A stretch of 64,000 bases of DNA from Metabacillus schmidteae (GTDB taxonomy: Bacteria > Bacillota > Bacilli > Bacillales > Bacillaceae). Of this stretch, positions 30,726 through 40,079 are shown piece after piece. The notes beneath the pieces are model-generated. The model did not search any database and was not told where the DNA came from. It saw nothing but the letters and a program-made list of their open reading frames with translations. Positions within the stretch are counted from its first letter, which is position 1. Each line of letters begins with the position of its first letter. The position numbers were made by a program, and so were the translations under genes. The stretch lies in assembly GCF_903166545.1 (NCBI RefSeq), contig NZ_CAESCH010000001.1:3600001-3664000 (forward strand). The letters run 5' to 3'.

Positions 30726-32234
30726 TTATGTTAAATGGTAAATCTTACTATATTTTTCTTCGAGATAGTCAATTAAATATTGTGCATTTAATTCTTCTCC
30801 AGTTACATCTTTCATGATTTCTAAAGGTTGTTTCGTTCTGCCGAATTTATGAATCTTATATATTAACCAATCTTTTATTTCCCCAAATTGACCTGCTTCT
30901 ATAAGTTCATCAAAGTTAGGTAGATCCTTCATCATAGCGTTTTTTATTTGCGCAGCATACATATAGCCTAATGCATATGAAGGAAAATAGCCAAAGCTCC
31001 CTCCTGACCAATGAACATCCTGTAATACACCTTTAGCATCATTTGGTGGAGTTACACCCAAATATTCCTCATATTTCTCATTCCATATACGAGGTAGTTC
31101 TTCAACAGAAATGTCATCGTTAAACAACGCTTTTTCAATTTCATAACGAATGATAATGTGAAGACAATATGTTAATTCATCTGCTTCAATTCTAATTAAG
31201 GAAGGCTTAGATTCATTTATTGCTTCATAATACTCATCAAGACTTATGTCTTTAAATTGTTCCTCTGAAGATCCTTTTAACTTATCAAAATAGCGGCGCC
31301 AAAACCCTTTATTTCTGCCGACAAAATTTTCATAAAACAAAGATTGTGACTCATGAATTCCCATTGAGGTTCCACTACAAAGTAATGTCCCTTCATACTC
31401 TTCTGAAATATTTTGCTCGTATATCGCATGACCACATTCATGAATTGTACCAAAAATAGCTGTACGGAAGTCCTGTTCATCATATTTCGTCGTTACACGT
31501 ACGTCATTTCGATTTAGTGTTATTTCAAATGGATGTACTGTTTCATCTAGTCTACCTGCTTCGAAATCATACCCTAGTTCCTTTAAGAAAAACTCACTTA
31601 GTTGTTTTTGATTTTCTTTAGGGAACTTTTTGAAGATGAAGTCTGTATTGGGTTTTATTGATGTTTCTGAAATCTGTTTTACGAGAGGTACGATTCGATC
31701 TCTAACCTGTGCGAATACACGATCTAACGTTTCTACAGTTACTCCTGGCTCATATTCATTTAAAAGGGCATTATACTTGTTTCCCTCATATCCCCAATAA
31801 TTAATTAGTTTCTTATTAAAGTCTACTAGCTTTTGTAGATATGGTGCAAATAGTTGAAAATCAGATTTTTCTTTCGCTTCTTCCCAGATTGATTCGGCCT
31901 TAGAGCAAAGAATAACATATTCTTTATATTCCTCAGCTGGAATAACTTTATTTTTTCTGTATTCTTTTTTCAGGATCTCAATTGCTTTTTTAGTCATAAA
32001 TTGGAGGTTTTCATAAACCCCTTCACTTGACAATGCTGTTAAATATTCATTCATTTGATCTGATACAAGCATTTCAAATGCCTCTGTAGATAACATTCCA
32101 ATCACTTCAGATCGTTGCTGAACACCTTTTTTAGGTGCACCTGTACGTAAATCCCAATACATAACATTAATTGCTTCTTCGTATGATTGCATTTTTTTTA
32201 TGTAGTCTAAAAACTCTTGTTCCAATTGACTCAT
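30726..32234 (-). CDS. ypwA: M32-family metallocarboxypeptidase (YpwA-like)
   Basis: Zinc carboxypeptidase of 502 residues removing C-terminal residues from peptides in the cytoplasm. HECGH in GTIHECGHAIYEQ is the HExxH site, and IRIEADELTY and the DVHWSGGSFGYFPSYALG block are M32 signatures. ATG at 32234 has GGAG eight bases upstream; an earlier GTG in frame overlaps it. In B. subtilis ypwA also lies close to ypvA. Confidence 0.94.
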   Translation of the reverse strand: MSQLEQEFLDYIKKMQSYEEAINVMYWDLRTGAPKKGVQQRSEVIGMLSTEAFEMLVSDQMNEYLTALSSEGVYENLQFMTKKAIEILKKEYRKNKVIPAEEYKEYVILCSKAESIWEEAKEKSDFQLFAPYLQKLVDFNKKLINYWGYEGNKYNALLNEYEPGVTVETLDRVFAQVRDRIVPLVKQISETSIKPNTDFIFKKFPKENQKQLSEFFLKELGYDFEAGRLDETVHPFEITLNRNDVRVTTKYDEQDFRTAIFGTIHECGHAIYEQNISEEYEGTLLCSGTSMGIHESQSLFYENFVGRNKGFWRRYFDKLKGSSEEQFKDISLDEYYEAINESKPSLIRIEADELTYCLHIIIRYEIEKALFNDDISVEELPRIWNEKYEEYLGVTPPNDAKGVLQDVHWSGGSFGYFPSYALGYMYAAQIKNAMMKDLPNFDELIEAGQFGEIKDWLIYKIHKFGRTKQPLEIMKDVTGEELNAQYLIDYLEEKYSKIYHLT

Positions 32235-32426
32235 TTTTCTCACTCCCACAGAAATGATGTTGGTTTTATGTATATATTATTCTATGTAATAACAAGATAA
32301 TTCAGACTTTATAAAAGACTAGTTCCCCCTGGTAATCCTTTCAGGGGGAAGTTTATGTTTTTTATTATTATTAAGCTTTTGTATCTTTTTCCATTCAATA
32401 AAAAAACATTTTATACAAAGAATTTT

Positions 32427-34352
32427 TTAGTTTTTTATTAACGGTTTTACAGGCAGAACTGATTCAATCATTGATAATACATCTTTGTCTTGTTCCATAT
32501 AAAAAATAGAAATGCTGCCTTTGTCACTACTTGTACGAATTAGTCTTCCAATCCCCTGTCGTAATCTTAGTATCATATAAGGTATATCAACTTCCTTATA
32601 TGGGTCATGTTTATCAGATTTTTTTGCTTCAAATACAGGGTCGTCCGGCGGAAATGGCAACGACCAAATTACAACATTTGATAGAGAAGGACCCGGAATA
32701 TCCAGACCTTCCCAAAGATTTACTGCACAAAGGACAGAATGTTCATTTACCTGGAATTCCTTTACTTGAGAGCTAATTTCTTTATCCCCTTCAAAAAGGA
32801 TTGGAAATGGAAAGCTTATTTCTGAAACTTTATTCTTGAACCACTTTAATTCTTGAAATGATCGAAAGAGAACTAATCCTCTTCCTTCAGATTTTGTTAA
32901 TTCTTGAATCGTTATATCAAATTTATTTTCTGAGTTTTCGCGCATCATCATTTGGATGCTCATTTGCTCTTCATATTCAAAAGGAGATTCAACAGATAGT
33001 GATAAATAATCTTGAATTCCTAAGCTATCAGAAATAAAATCAAATGATTTATTTTCTGATAAAGTTGCAGAAGAGAATACAATAGGGATCTTTTTCGAGA
33101 AGACTTTTTCCTTTAAAACTTCCTCTACTTTTCGAGGCATAATGACTAATGTATAGTCCTCACTTTTTTCTTCAACCCAGCTTACTGCATTTGTGTTTTT
33201 ATTAAATAGAGAAAGTGAGTATTCCATTTGATCAATAAATTCTTCTACAATTTTCAACTCGTATTCACCAATTGTATATAGTTCTCCTTCAAATACAAGT
33301 GCCTCACTAATTTCAGACAACTTACGTTGCAAGTTAAGCGCTGTTTCTTGAAGTTTACCTTTTCGGTCAATACGTAAGCGATTGGAACCTTCAACACTGC
33401 TCGTACATTCTTTTAAATCATCAAAAAACATATCATTAACCGCAAGTGCATCTTCAACTAAATAGGCAAGTTCTTCGCGAATTTCATTTTGCAATAATTT
33501 TTCTAAGAATATTTGCAAAGTGCTCTGTTTTACACGGTATGTTAAGGCCTTTTGAGCAGCATATTCAAGTAGGTGTCCTTCATCAAATACAATACTACTA
33601 TATTCTGGAAGTAACGGTATTTGCCCTTCCCGCTTCCGGGATTCATATGTCCAAATATGTTCCATAAAATAATCATGTGAGCAAACAATGATGTCGGTTG
33701 CTTTGCGATAATAATCACGTGACAAAGTTAGCCCACAGCGATGTCTCTGTGAACATGTGAAACAGTCCTGAAAAGGGTCCCAACCTACGTTTTCCCACTC
33801 TTCATCTGAGAGATGTCCGAATTCCTTACGATCTCCATATGCTGAAAATTTCTGCATTCCTCCTGTTTCATGGACAAAGTCAGGAAGTGATTGGTATAGA
33901 TCTAGATACTTCTCGTCTCCCGTTTTCTTGATTGTTTCATCTAATTTATTTAAGCAAAGATATTGACTATGTGTTTTACTTAACCTGACATCCATATTAA
34001 TATCTAGGTGTTTAGACAATTTGGCAATATCGCCTTCTTGTTTAACTAGTTGTTCTATTAATGTTTCATCTGCACAAGCAATAATTGCCGGTTTACCAGT
34101 ATATCTAGCATAAGATAAAGCATAAAGCAGGTATACAATTGTCTTTCCTGTCCCTACCCCTGCTTCAGCGAACATGACTTTTTTTTCTTGAAATGCTTTT
34201 TCTAGTTGAAAAGCCATAAAAATTTGTTCATCCCTCAACTCAAAGCCTTTTTCAGGAAGAATATCGTAAAATACATCTCCTATCCAATTGCTTAAGGCTT
34301 GGTAAAAGCTCTCATCCTTTGATATGGTAAAAGGCAAACGTGATGTTACCAT
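32427..34352 (-). CDS. ypvA: DinG/Rad3-type helicase YpvA
   Basis: Superfamily-2 XPD-like ATPase of 641 residues. Walker A is EAGVGTGKT, the iron-sulfur cysteines are visible in CFTCSQRHRC and a later VCSH, the DEAH box reads DEGH, and motif VI is RQGIGRLIR. The DEGH variant and Fe-S cluster match the YpvA branch, unlike the exonuclease-fused DinG at the other end of this window. Start at ATG 34352 with GGAGG. Likely a DNA repair or replication helper. Confidence 0.92.
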   Translation of the reverse strand: MVTSRLPFTISKDESFYQALSNWIGDVFYDILPEKGFELRDEQIFMAFQLEKAFQEKKVMFAEAGVGTGKTIVYLLYALSYARYTGKPAIIACADETLIEQLVKQEGDIAKLSKHLDINMDVRLSKTHSQYLCLNKLDETIKKTGDEKYLDLYQSLPDFVHETGGMQKFSAYGDRKEFGHLSDEEWENVGWDPFQDCFTCSQRHRCGLTLSRDYYRKATDIIVCSHDYFMEHIWTYESRKREGQIPLLPEYSSIVFDEGHLLEYAAQKALTYRVKQSTLQIFLEKLLQNEIREELAYLVEDALAVNDMFFDDLKECTSSVEGSNRLRIDRKGKLQETALNLQRKLSEISEALVFEGELYTIGEYELKIVEEFIDQMEYSLSLFNKNTNAVSWVEEKSEDYTLVIMPRKVEEVLKEKVFSKKIPIVFSSATLSENKSFDFISDSLGIQDYLSLSVESPFEYEEQMSIQMMMRENSENKFDITIQELTKSEGRGLVLFRSFQELKWFKNKVSEISFPFPILFEGDKEISSQVKEFQVNEHSVLCAVNLWEGLDIPGPSLSNVVIWSLPFPPDDPVFEAKKSDKHDPYKEVDIPYMILRLRQGIGRLIRTSSDKGSISIFYMEQDKDVLSMIESVLPVKPLIKN

Positions 34353-34503
34353 ATACGCTACCTCCATATTTCATTTTCAAATTAATCGCAAATAATAATT
34401 ATTATATTTTTTAGAAAAAAAGTCAATTAAATTGCATCAATTCATTAGATACATACATTTCTGTAACCATTTTACACATTCCAATCTTTCTCAAAAAAAA
34501 GAA

Positions 34504-34522
34504 GTAGCCAACTTTGGCTACA
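34504..34522 (-). terminator. Terminator of the small gene at 34524
   Basis: GTAGCC-AACTTT-GGCTAC hairpin with a T8 run after it on the minus strand, directly at the stop of the small gene. Confidence 0.85.
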
Positions 34523-34523
34523 C

Positions 34524-34730
34524 TTAAAAATCTTTGACTTGATCGAACATTGTTTCAAAAATTAATTGATGGTCTATTGAAGTTACATGGGATAAAGCTC
34601 GAATCATATCTTCTTTCGCTTGACCAATTTGAATTACAGCCTCTGATTCACTCCCCATTTCAGTTTCTAACGACTTTTTAGTTGAAGTTAACGCTTTATT
34701 TATAAGATGAAAATCGTGATTACCGTACAA
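34524..34730 (-). CDS. Small hypothetical protein
   Basis: 68 residues, mostly helical and acidic (TSTKKSLETEMGSESEAV), no recognised domain. It is supported by GGAGGGG seven bases ahead of a TTG start and by an adjacent terminator. It stands between ypvA and rlmL. Confidence 0.7.
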   Translation of the reverse strand: MYGNHDFHLINKALTSTKKSLETEMGSESEAVIQIGQAKEDMIRALSHVTSIDHQLIFETMFDQVKDF

Positions 34731-34827
34731 ATTTCTGCCCCTCCTTCTAGGGAATAATATGGATATTTATATATAATCCAAAAATGATAATATATTCCAT
34801 AATTTTTTATTGAATATATCCAAATAT

Positions 34828-34950
34828 TATAATGAACGAATTGAAGGAAATTTATTCTCAAGTGTAGGAGGGGATAAATCAAAACTATTTCCATTAGAAA
34901 AACTTGGCTTATCGCCAAATTCCAAACGGTGAAAGCCTTAGTTTTTCTTA
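34828..34950 (+). other. Structured intergenic element, possible small RNA
   Basis: A TATAAT at 34828-34833 is followed by a stretch with two hairpins: GGGGATA paired with TATTTCC (about 34870-34892), and GAAAAACT (34897-34904) with AGTTTTTC (34940-34947) enclosing GGC-TTATC-GCC. The last stem leads into a T-rich run. I do not recognise it as a known riboswitch. A good -35 box was not found. Confidence 0.35.
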
Positions 34951-34994
34951 TACTTTAATCCTTTAATATGATTATACTTTCTTAAAGTATAAAA

Positions 34995-35030
34995 AAGAGA
35001 CTCGAACGTTATAGTTGAATCCCTCTTTTA
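34995..35030 (-). terminator. Terminator of the gene at 35044
   Basis: AAAGAG...CTCTTT ends enclose a stem with further paired blocks, followed by TTTTTTAT on the minus strand, 14 bases after the stop. Confidence 0.75.
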
Positions 35031-35043
35031 AATGAAATACGAT

Positions 35044-35223
35044 TTATTCTTCTACTTTTTTAAATCCATGTTCTTCTAAATCAATTGTTACGTCTTCAGG
35101 TGTTACAATATAATATGTAGTCCCTTCATCATTTGTAATAATGATCTCTGTTGGACTAGCGTCCACCCGTGCTGCTTCGAGATCAAAATATTTAGGTCCT
35201 AAAATATCTGTTAATGATGTCAA
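35044..35223 (-). CDS. Small hypothetical protein
   Basis: 59 residues with beta-strand-rich middle (EIIITNDEGTTYYIVTPEDV) and acidic ends; not recognised. I prefer the TTG at 35223, because AGGAGG lies eight bases upstream; a GTG three codons earlier sits on that site. Directly downstream of rlmL. Confidence 0.75.
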   Translation of the reverse strand: MTSLTDILGPKYFDLEAARVDASPTEIIITNDEGTTYYIVTPEDVTIDLEEHGFKKVEE

Positions 35224-35277
35224 ACCGGCCACCTCCTTTTCATTAGATTTGATTTTATCAAATTTTTTTCATTGAGA

Positions 35278-36420
35278 CTATTTATTTCTTGGTGGTCGAA
35301 CACTAGACCAATATTGATAATAATCTGTTTTAATAAAACCATTAAAGAGTTTTCGTTTCTTTGTGGCAGGTTTACCATAAAACTGTTCAAAGTCTTCGTG
35401 TGAAGTCAGCATATAAATACTCCACGTATCTAAATTAGAAAAAGCCTGTCCCATCTCTTTATACATGTGCTCAACTTCTCTTTTTTCACCTAAGCGTTCT
35501 CCATATGGAGGATTACCGACGATTACACCGAATTCTTTTGTCGTGGTAAAATCTTTCACCTGCATTTGTTTAAATGAGATGATATCTCCAAAACCGGCTT
35601 CTTCTGCATTCCCTTTTGCAATATTGACCATTCTATGATCAATATCAGAACCAAGAATATCAAGCTTCTGATCATATTTCGCTTTATCCTCAACCTCTTG
35701 TCTAGCCATGTCCCATTTATCTTTGCCTATCCAGTCCCAGGCTTCAGAAGCAAACTCCCGATTAAATCCAGGAGCAATATTTTGTCCGATAAGTGCTGCT
35801 TCAATCGGAATCGTACCAGAACCGCAAAAAGGGTCTACAAATGGTCGGTCAGGCGTCCATCTTGTCAAAAGTACAAGTGCGGCCGCTAATGTTTCTTTTA
35901 ATGGAGCACCACCTTGCTCTATGCGAAATCCTCGTTTATGTAATCCGGTACCACTTGCATCAATTGTTATTGTTGCAACATCCTTTAATAATGCCACCTC
36001 AATCCGATACAAAGGACCATCTTCATTAAACCAGCCTGTTGTTTTATAGTGTGATTTCATCTTTTCTACTATTGCTTTTTTTACTATTCCTTGACAATCA
36101 GGCACACTGGCTAATGTTGATTTTACCGATTTTCCAATTACGGGAAACTCAGCGTTTTCCGGAAGATAATCTCCCCAATTTAATGCTTTTGTTTTTTCAA
36201 ACAGCTCATCAAATGTTTTTGCCTGAAATTCTCCTACTTTTATTTTAATACGGTCTGCAGTTCGTAGCCAAAGGTTTGAACGACAAATTGCTAGCTCATC
36301 AGCTTCAAAAGTTACCTTTCCATTTTCAATTGTGCACTCATATCCTAAATCCTTTACTTCTTTCCCGACTATGGCTTCTAATCCCATTGCCGAGGTTGCT
36401 ATTAGTGTTATATTTTTCAT
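35278..36420 (-). CDS. rlmL: 23S rRNA methyltransferase, RlmL/YpsC type
   Basis: THUMP-domain SAM-dependent RNA methyltransferase of 380 residues, probably modifying a guanosine (m2G) in 23S rRNA. The N-terminal third is THUMP; FVDPFCGSGTIPIEAA is SAM motif I, and NPPYGERLG is the catalytic motif of amino-group N-methyltransferases. ATG at 36420 after a weak AGGG. Its place next to rnpB and gpsB is as in B. subtilis ypsC. Confidence 0.93.
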   Translation of the reverse strand: MKNITLIATSAMGLEAIVGKEVKDLGYECTIENGKVTFEADELAICRSNLWLRTADRIKIKVGEFQAKTFDELFEKTKALNWGDYLPENAEFPVIGKSVKSTLASVPDCQGIVKKAIVEKMKSHYKTTGWFNEDGPLYRIEVALLKDVATITIDASGTGLHKRGFRIEQGGAPLKETLAAALVLLTRWTPDRPFVDPFCGSGTIPIEAALIGQNIAPGFNREFASEAWDWIGKDKWDMARQEVEDKAKYDQKLDILGSDIDHRMVNIAKGNAEEAGFGDIISFKQMQVKDFTTTKEFGVIVGNPPYGERLGEKREVEHMYKEMGQAFSNLDTWSIYMLTSHEDFEQFYGKPATKKRKLFNGFIKTDYYQYWSSVRPPRNK

Positions 36421-36520
36421 TATCAACCCTACCTTATGCAGCTTTTTTCATGTATTCATCTTATATCCTCGACCATATTCTTCACATATAACCAAGTAAT
36501 ACCAATAAAATATTCTAAAT

Positions 36521-36546
36521 AAAAAGGAGCTGAAATAATCAGCCCC
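36521..36546 (-). terminator. Terminator of rnpB
   Basis: GGGGCTGA-TTATT-TCAGCTCC hairpin then TTTTTA on the minus strand, about 30 bases after the RNase P RNA end. Confidence 0.88.
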
Positions 36547-36574
36547 CTGTTCTTTATCAATTCATACTGATTTC

Positions 36575-36982
36575 AAATAACGTTCGATAAGCCATGTTTT
36601 GTTCCATCGTACTACAAACGGCAAAAAACCTCGTACTCAGGCGGTAATCATCTATCTACAAAAGCAATTCAGCTTTTGTCCTTCTCTTCGTTCAATTCCT
36701 CCAAGAAGGTGCCCCTACCATAATTTGGGTTTCTCGCTCGTGGGGTTTACCTCGTTCCACTCTTACGATTTCTCGTAAGACTTCGTCACTGTGGCACTTT
36801 CAAGGTATTCAGACCATATCCGATTGGACTTAGGTCTTTTCCCTGCCGTCAGCCAAGCGAACTTGACTGCCCTAGCTTATGAATTCGCTAGGCACGAACA
36901 CTACGGGCATCTCAGCACCGTGCGAGCATGGACTTTCCTCTACAGCCCTATAGACTGCAGCAATTACCTGAACGTTATTAAC
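36575..36982 (-). ncRNA. rnpB: RNase P RNA, Bacillus class B
   Basis: Catalytic RNA that cuts 5' leaders from tRNA precursors. On the minus strand the hallmark blocks appear in order: GAGGAAAGTCCATGCTCGCA, GTAGTGTTCGTGCCTAGCG, GGCTGACGGCAGG, AGTGCCACAGTGACGAAGTC, GAGCGAGAAACCCAAATT, GATAGATGATTACCGCC, and the 3' end TACGATGGAACAAAACATGG. Length is about 408 bases. Ends are set by the pairing GTTAATAACGTTC with CGAACGTTATT and may be off by a few bases. Located between gpsB and rlmL as in B. subtilis. Confidence 0.98.
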
Positions 36983-37043
36983 GAAACAGTAATATAAGTA
37001 TACCTAATCATCTCATACAAAACAAGTGGAAATAATTAGTGAA

Positions 37044-37343
37044 TCAATCGTACAATTTACTGCCAAAAACATGTTTCTCTAAATTTGATAATCGTTTTAA
37101 AATATCAAAGTTTGTTGTATTTGTTTGTACAGGTGTTTGTTTTTTGTATGTATCATCTAACTGCTTTTTCAAGCGTAAATTTTCTTGCTGCAGATCTTCA
37201 TATTCTTGATGAAATGTTTCATAATCCTTTATAACGAGATCTAAAAATTTATCTACTTCTTCTTGTTTGTAACCTCGAACACCTGATTTAAATTCTTTTT
37301 CCAAGATTTCTTTAGCTGTTAATTTTAATTTATCAGCAAGCAT
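37044..37343 (-). CDS. gpsB: Cell-division regulator GpsB
   Basis: DivIVA-like coiled-coil protein of 99 residues that shuttles PBP1 (PonA) between division and elongation sites. [14 protein letters not shown], then [19 protein letters not shown], is the lipid/PBP-binding N-domain; a coiled coil follows, then a C-terminal [17 protein letters not shown] helix. Start at ATG 37343 with GAGGTG. Its partner gene ponA lies elsewhere in this same window (50384-53083). Confidence 0.96.
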   Translation of the reverse strand: MLADKLKLTAKEILEKEFKSGVRGYKQEEVDKFLDLVIKDYETFHQEYEDLQQENLRLKKQLDDTYKKQTPVQTNTTNFDILKRLSNLEKHVFGSKLYD

Positions 37344-37447
37344 TTCTTTCACCTCATTATAGCGAAGTCCTCAATTTATATTTTTTCAGATATTATGTAA
37401 ATTGTCAATTTCATTATCTTTTAAATTTTAGTAAAACACCTAATTTT

Positions 37448-38008
37448 TTACCAGAAATCATTATTTTTTAATGTTTCTTCTTCGACTACACTTTGTAAAT
37501 CTAAGAAGTTAATTGTACTGATCATATAGGATGTTACTTGTTGTTTATTTCTTGCAGTTTCTAACAAAAATTTAGGAGTTCCTTCTTTTTCTTCGTCATA
37601 CACAAGTAATAAGCCCTCACTTTTGTGAACAAGGAATTGATTCTTTTGTTTAAATTGTATTGGACTTTCGTACTCTCTTTTTGTGATACTGTCTACAAAA
37701 TCTGCTTGAGAAAGAATAAATTCATAATATTCCTGGTTGCTTTCATTCCATTTTGATTCCTGATTTAGAAAAGGTGTTAGAATGCCAAGCTTTAACTCTG
37801 GAAATTGCAACTGAAGTTCGAAAACAACTTCTGCTGCCCATAACTCTACACCCATTTGACCACTTATGAGCACCCATTCTAATCCCTCATCCAAAAATCC
37901 AAGCAATGACTTCTCAATTGCCTTTTTAATATACTCCACAGCTTTATCATCTTGTTTAAAAATACCTAATTCATGGGATTTATACCCTGAAATGGTTAAA
38001 ACCTTCAT
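37448..38008 (-). CDS. ypsA: SLOG-family protein YpsA
   Basis: 186-residue DUF1273 protein of the SLOG superfamily, which is expected to bind nucleotides or related ligands. The glycine-rich [15 protein letters not shown] is the ligand loop. Known in B. subtilis to influence cell division and to sit next to gpsB, as here. AAAGGTGA precedes the ATG. Biochemical role not settled. Confidence 0.93.
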   Translation of the reverse strand: MKVLTISGYKSHELGIFKQDDKAVEYIKKAIEKSLLGFLDEGLEWVLISGQMGVELWAAEVVFELQLQFPELKLGILTPFLNQESKWNESNQEYYEFILSQADFVDSITKREYESPIQFKQKNQFLVHKSEGLLLVYDEEKEGTPKFLLETARNKQQVTSYMISTINFLDLQSVVEEETLKNNDFW

Positions 38009-38169
38009 TCAATCACCTTTACATTATACGAACTGTTTTTCTAATTATGACGAAGATATCATTACATGTATTATACTTCTCTCTTTTCTGAGGTTATAAA
38101 CCTGTCATTAATCTCTTAATAAAAGGAATGTTTAACTGTAACTGAACTAGATTATTGCTTAAAAAAGGG

Positions 38170-38192
38170 AAGGAGCCAGGTTTCAGCTCCTT
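38170..38192 (-). terminator. Terminator of cotD
   Basis: AAGGAGC-CAGGTTTCA-GCTCCTT stem with a T-run following on the minus strand, just after the cotD stop. Confidence 0.85.
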
Positions 38193-38204
38193 AGTTCCTT
38201 TTTA

Positions 38205-38504
38205 TTATCTAAAAAATGGTCCTGGACCGAAACCCGGTCCTGGTCCTGGTCCGAAGCCTGGACCTGCTCCTGGTCCTGGTCCGAAACCTGGTGTTGGACC
38301 GTACACGTTAAAATGTTGGTGTGTAACCTCATTTTGTACAGATTGTGTTTGAGGGAAATAGTGTTGGTGTTTATAAAATTCATGATTTACAGTTGTTGTG
38401 TGTTGTGGATGAATGTGTGGTACGATTGTTTCAGAGTACGTATTATTAACACAACATTTTGTTGGGTGTACAATTGGTGCCATAACTTTAGGTCTACAAT
38501 GCAT
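38205..38504 (-). CDS. cotD: Spore inner coat protein CotD
   Basis: 99-residue spore coat protein. MHCRPKVMAPIVHPTKCC and HIHPQHTTTVNHEFYKHQHY are CotD signatures, rich in His and Cys for cross-linking. The C-terminus is a run of Gly-Pro units (GFGPGPG repeats, about 25 residues). Start at ATG 38504 with AAAGGAGAA. A sigma-K-type promoter lies upstream, fitting late mother-cell expression. The Gly-Pro tail looks expanded by slipped repeats. Confidence 0.93.
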   Translation of the reverse strand: MHCRPKVMAPIVHPTKCCVNNTYSETIVPHIHPQHTTTVNHEFYKHQHYFPQTQSVQNEVTHQHFNVYGPTPGFGPGPGAGPGFGPGPGPGFGPGPFFR

Positions 38505-38544
38505 ATAGCATTCTCCTTTCATCTTTTATCATGTCTTACACTTT

Positions 38545-38572
38545 TAGCCTATGATGAAAGGTATATACATGT
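38545..38572 (-). promoter_or_regulatory. Sigma-K-type promoter of cotD
   Basis: On the minus strand an AC dinucleotide (38571-38572) is followed 17 bases later by CATAGGCTA (38545-38553), which fits the sigma-K consensus mAC-N16/17-CATAnnnTA. About 40 bases lie between it and the cotD ATG. Confidence 0.75.
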
Positions 38573-38813
38573 ACTAATACAAAAACCTAATTTTTATAGA
38601 AACGTAAAAAAGCTGTCTTTAAAGTTAGTAAGAATGACCATTGTTAATACAACTACGATGAAAAATAAGTATAAAACACTTTTATACATGCTGTTCTTCT
38701 CCCTTGATAAATATTGAACTACAGTCCCTTATTTTACATCGTTCCCTATAAACCTACAATTCTTATTTACAACTTTCTAAAAAATTCAAAGTTTTGTCAA
38801 AAAAATGGCGAAA

Positions 38814-40079
38814 TTACTCATTTTTTGCGCTTGCCCGGGCAATATTTTTTTCATATTTCTTTATAATTCTCTCTTTCCTTTTTACAACATCCTTAAGCGG
38901 CATTAAATCATTCAACTCACTGCATTCATTTACTATTCGTGTCAACATATCTGTAAACTCCATTGCTTTTACAAAATCTTTCTCATGATGCTCATAAAAT
39001 TTTGCTAATTCTATTCCAGCCTTAAAAGAAACCTCTTTTGATTTTGAACCTCTCACTAATTCTTCCCAGAGCTTTACAGCTTGTTTCCAATTCTTTTGCT
39101 TTTTGTATAAAAGTGATAAAGCAAACTTTGCCTTAGGTTCCTGAGGAGATTCTTTTTTAACAAATGAAGTGTATGCATGGAGTGCAGATTCATTCTCACC
39201 TATATACTCTAGCCACCTTGCAATTTCATAGTGTTCAGAGTTCGTCGTTTTACTATTTATATCCAGTATTTTAGTAGAAAGATGAATATATAACGTGATA
39301 AGTGATAAAACATCAATCTCATTATGTTTAAGAACACCCGTAATAATTTCCGGATTTTGCTGTTTGACGAATTCGAAATAGATCATCGGTGCTAAAAATC
39401 CAGGGATATCATTTTCTCGATGAATTCCCAATATCTCACTTTCTACTTTTGAAAGTTTTACAGATTCCAAATCATTTTTCCACAATCTACGTGAAGCATG
39501 AAATAGATCAAAATGACCAAAAGGAGGCAGACTCGGCACCTTTTCGCGAATTAATGTATGTCTTGTCTTTACTTGTGGCCAGTCAAAAGCTTTTCCGTTA
39601 TACGTAACAAGAGTCTTACTATTAATTCCCTGTAAAAAGCTTTGATAGAGAGCAACTTCATTTCCCGGCTTTGGTAACAAATGTTGTTTAACAATGACAC
39701 AATCATCCAACACTTGAGCTTGGCCTAATAAAAATATCGTATTTCCCGTGCCCCCTCCTAACCCAGTCGTTTCTGTATCAAAGAAAAACAATTCACTTGG
39801 AAGGTGATACCTGGAAGAGAGGGGATGATTTAGATCACTTTCATTCCATTTTGCCACAACTTCGTTAAACTCTCTTAATTTATAATGTCCGTGTTGATAA
39901 TCAAGAGGATATACAACCTCTCTGATCAAACAATGCTGTCCATCATAAGAGAAAACAGATGTCTGATAATCCTTCCAAAGTTGTACATTTGGATCTTGAG
40001 CTGTTTTTTCAGTAATGACTCCTTCTTCCTCACGAACGACATGTTTTTTTAATCGATTCAGTTTATGTTTTAATGACAT
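38814..40079 (-). CDS. mrfB: DEDD exonuclease MrfB (YprB)
   Basis: 421-residue protein with an RNase H-like 3'-5' exonuclease domain (FFFDTETTGLGGG as Exo I; LVTYNGKAFDWP as Exo II; HNEIDVLSL as Exo III) followed by TPR-like helices. In B. subtilis YprB/MrfB works with MrfA in a mitomycin-C excision repair path separate from UvrABC. Overlaps mrfA by 17 bases. ATG at 40079 with AAAGGATG. Confidence 0.93.
   Translation of the reverse strand: MSLKHKLNRLKKHVVREEEGVITEKTAQDPNVQLWKDYQTSVFSYDGQHCLIREVVYPLDYQHGHYKLREFNEVVAKWNESDLNHPLSSRYHLPSELFFFDTETTGLGGGTGNTIFLLGQAQVLDDCVIVKQHLLPKPGNEVALYQSFLQGINSKTLVTYNGKAFDWPQVKTRHTLIREKVPSLPPFGHFDLFHASRRLWKNDLESVKLSKVESEILGIHRENDIPGFLAPMIYFEFVKQQNPEIITGVLKHNEIDVLSLITLYIHLSTKILDINSKTTNSEHYEIARWLEYIGENESALHAYTSFVKKESPQEPKAKFALSLLYKKQKNWKQAVKLWEELVRGSKSKEVSFKAGIELAKFYEHHEKDFVKAMEFTDMLTRIVNECSELNDLMPLKDVVKRKERIIKKYEKNIARASAKNE

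Noticed and set aside
34828..34990. Cyclic-di-GMP (GEMM) riboswitch
   Set aside because: A GGTGAAAGCC stretch looks vaguely similar, but the GEMM core and its paired stems are absent.
35635..36248. Several plus-strand frames across rlmL
   Set aside because: They are shadows of the well-supported minus-strand methyltransferase gene.
36791..36997. Plus-strand frame across RNase P RNA
   Set aside because: The region is fully explained by rnpB on the other strand.
38218..38300. Short repeats as a CRISPR-like array
   Set aside because: The repeats are in-frame Gly-Pro codons of cotD without spacers.
38155..38352. Plus-strand frame rich in Gly-Pro
   Set aside because: It is the antisense image of the cotD Gly-Pro repeat tail.
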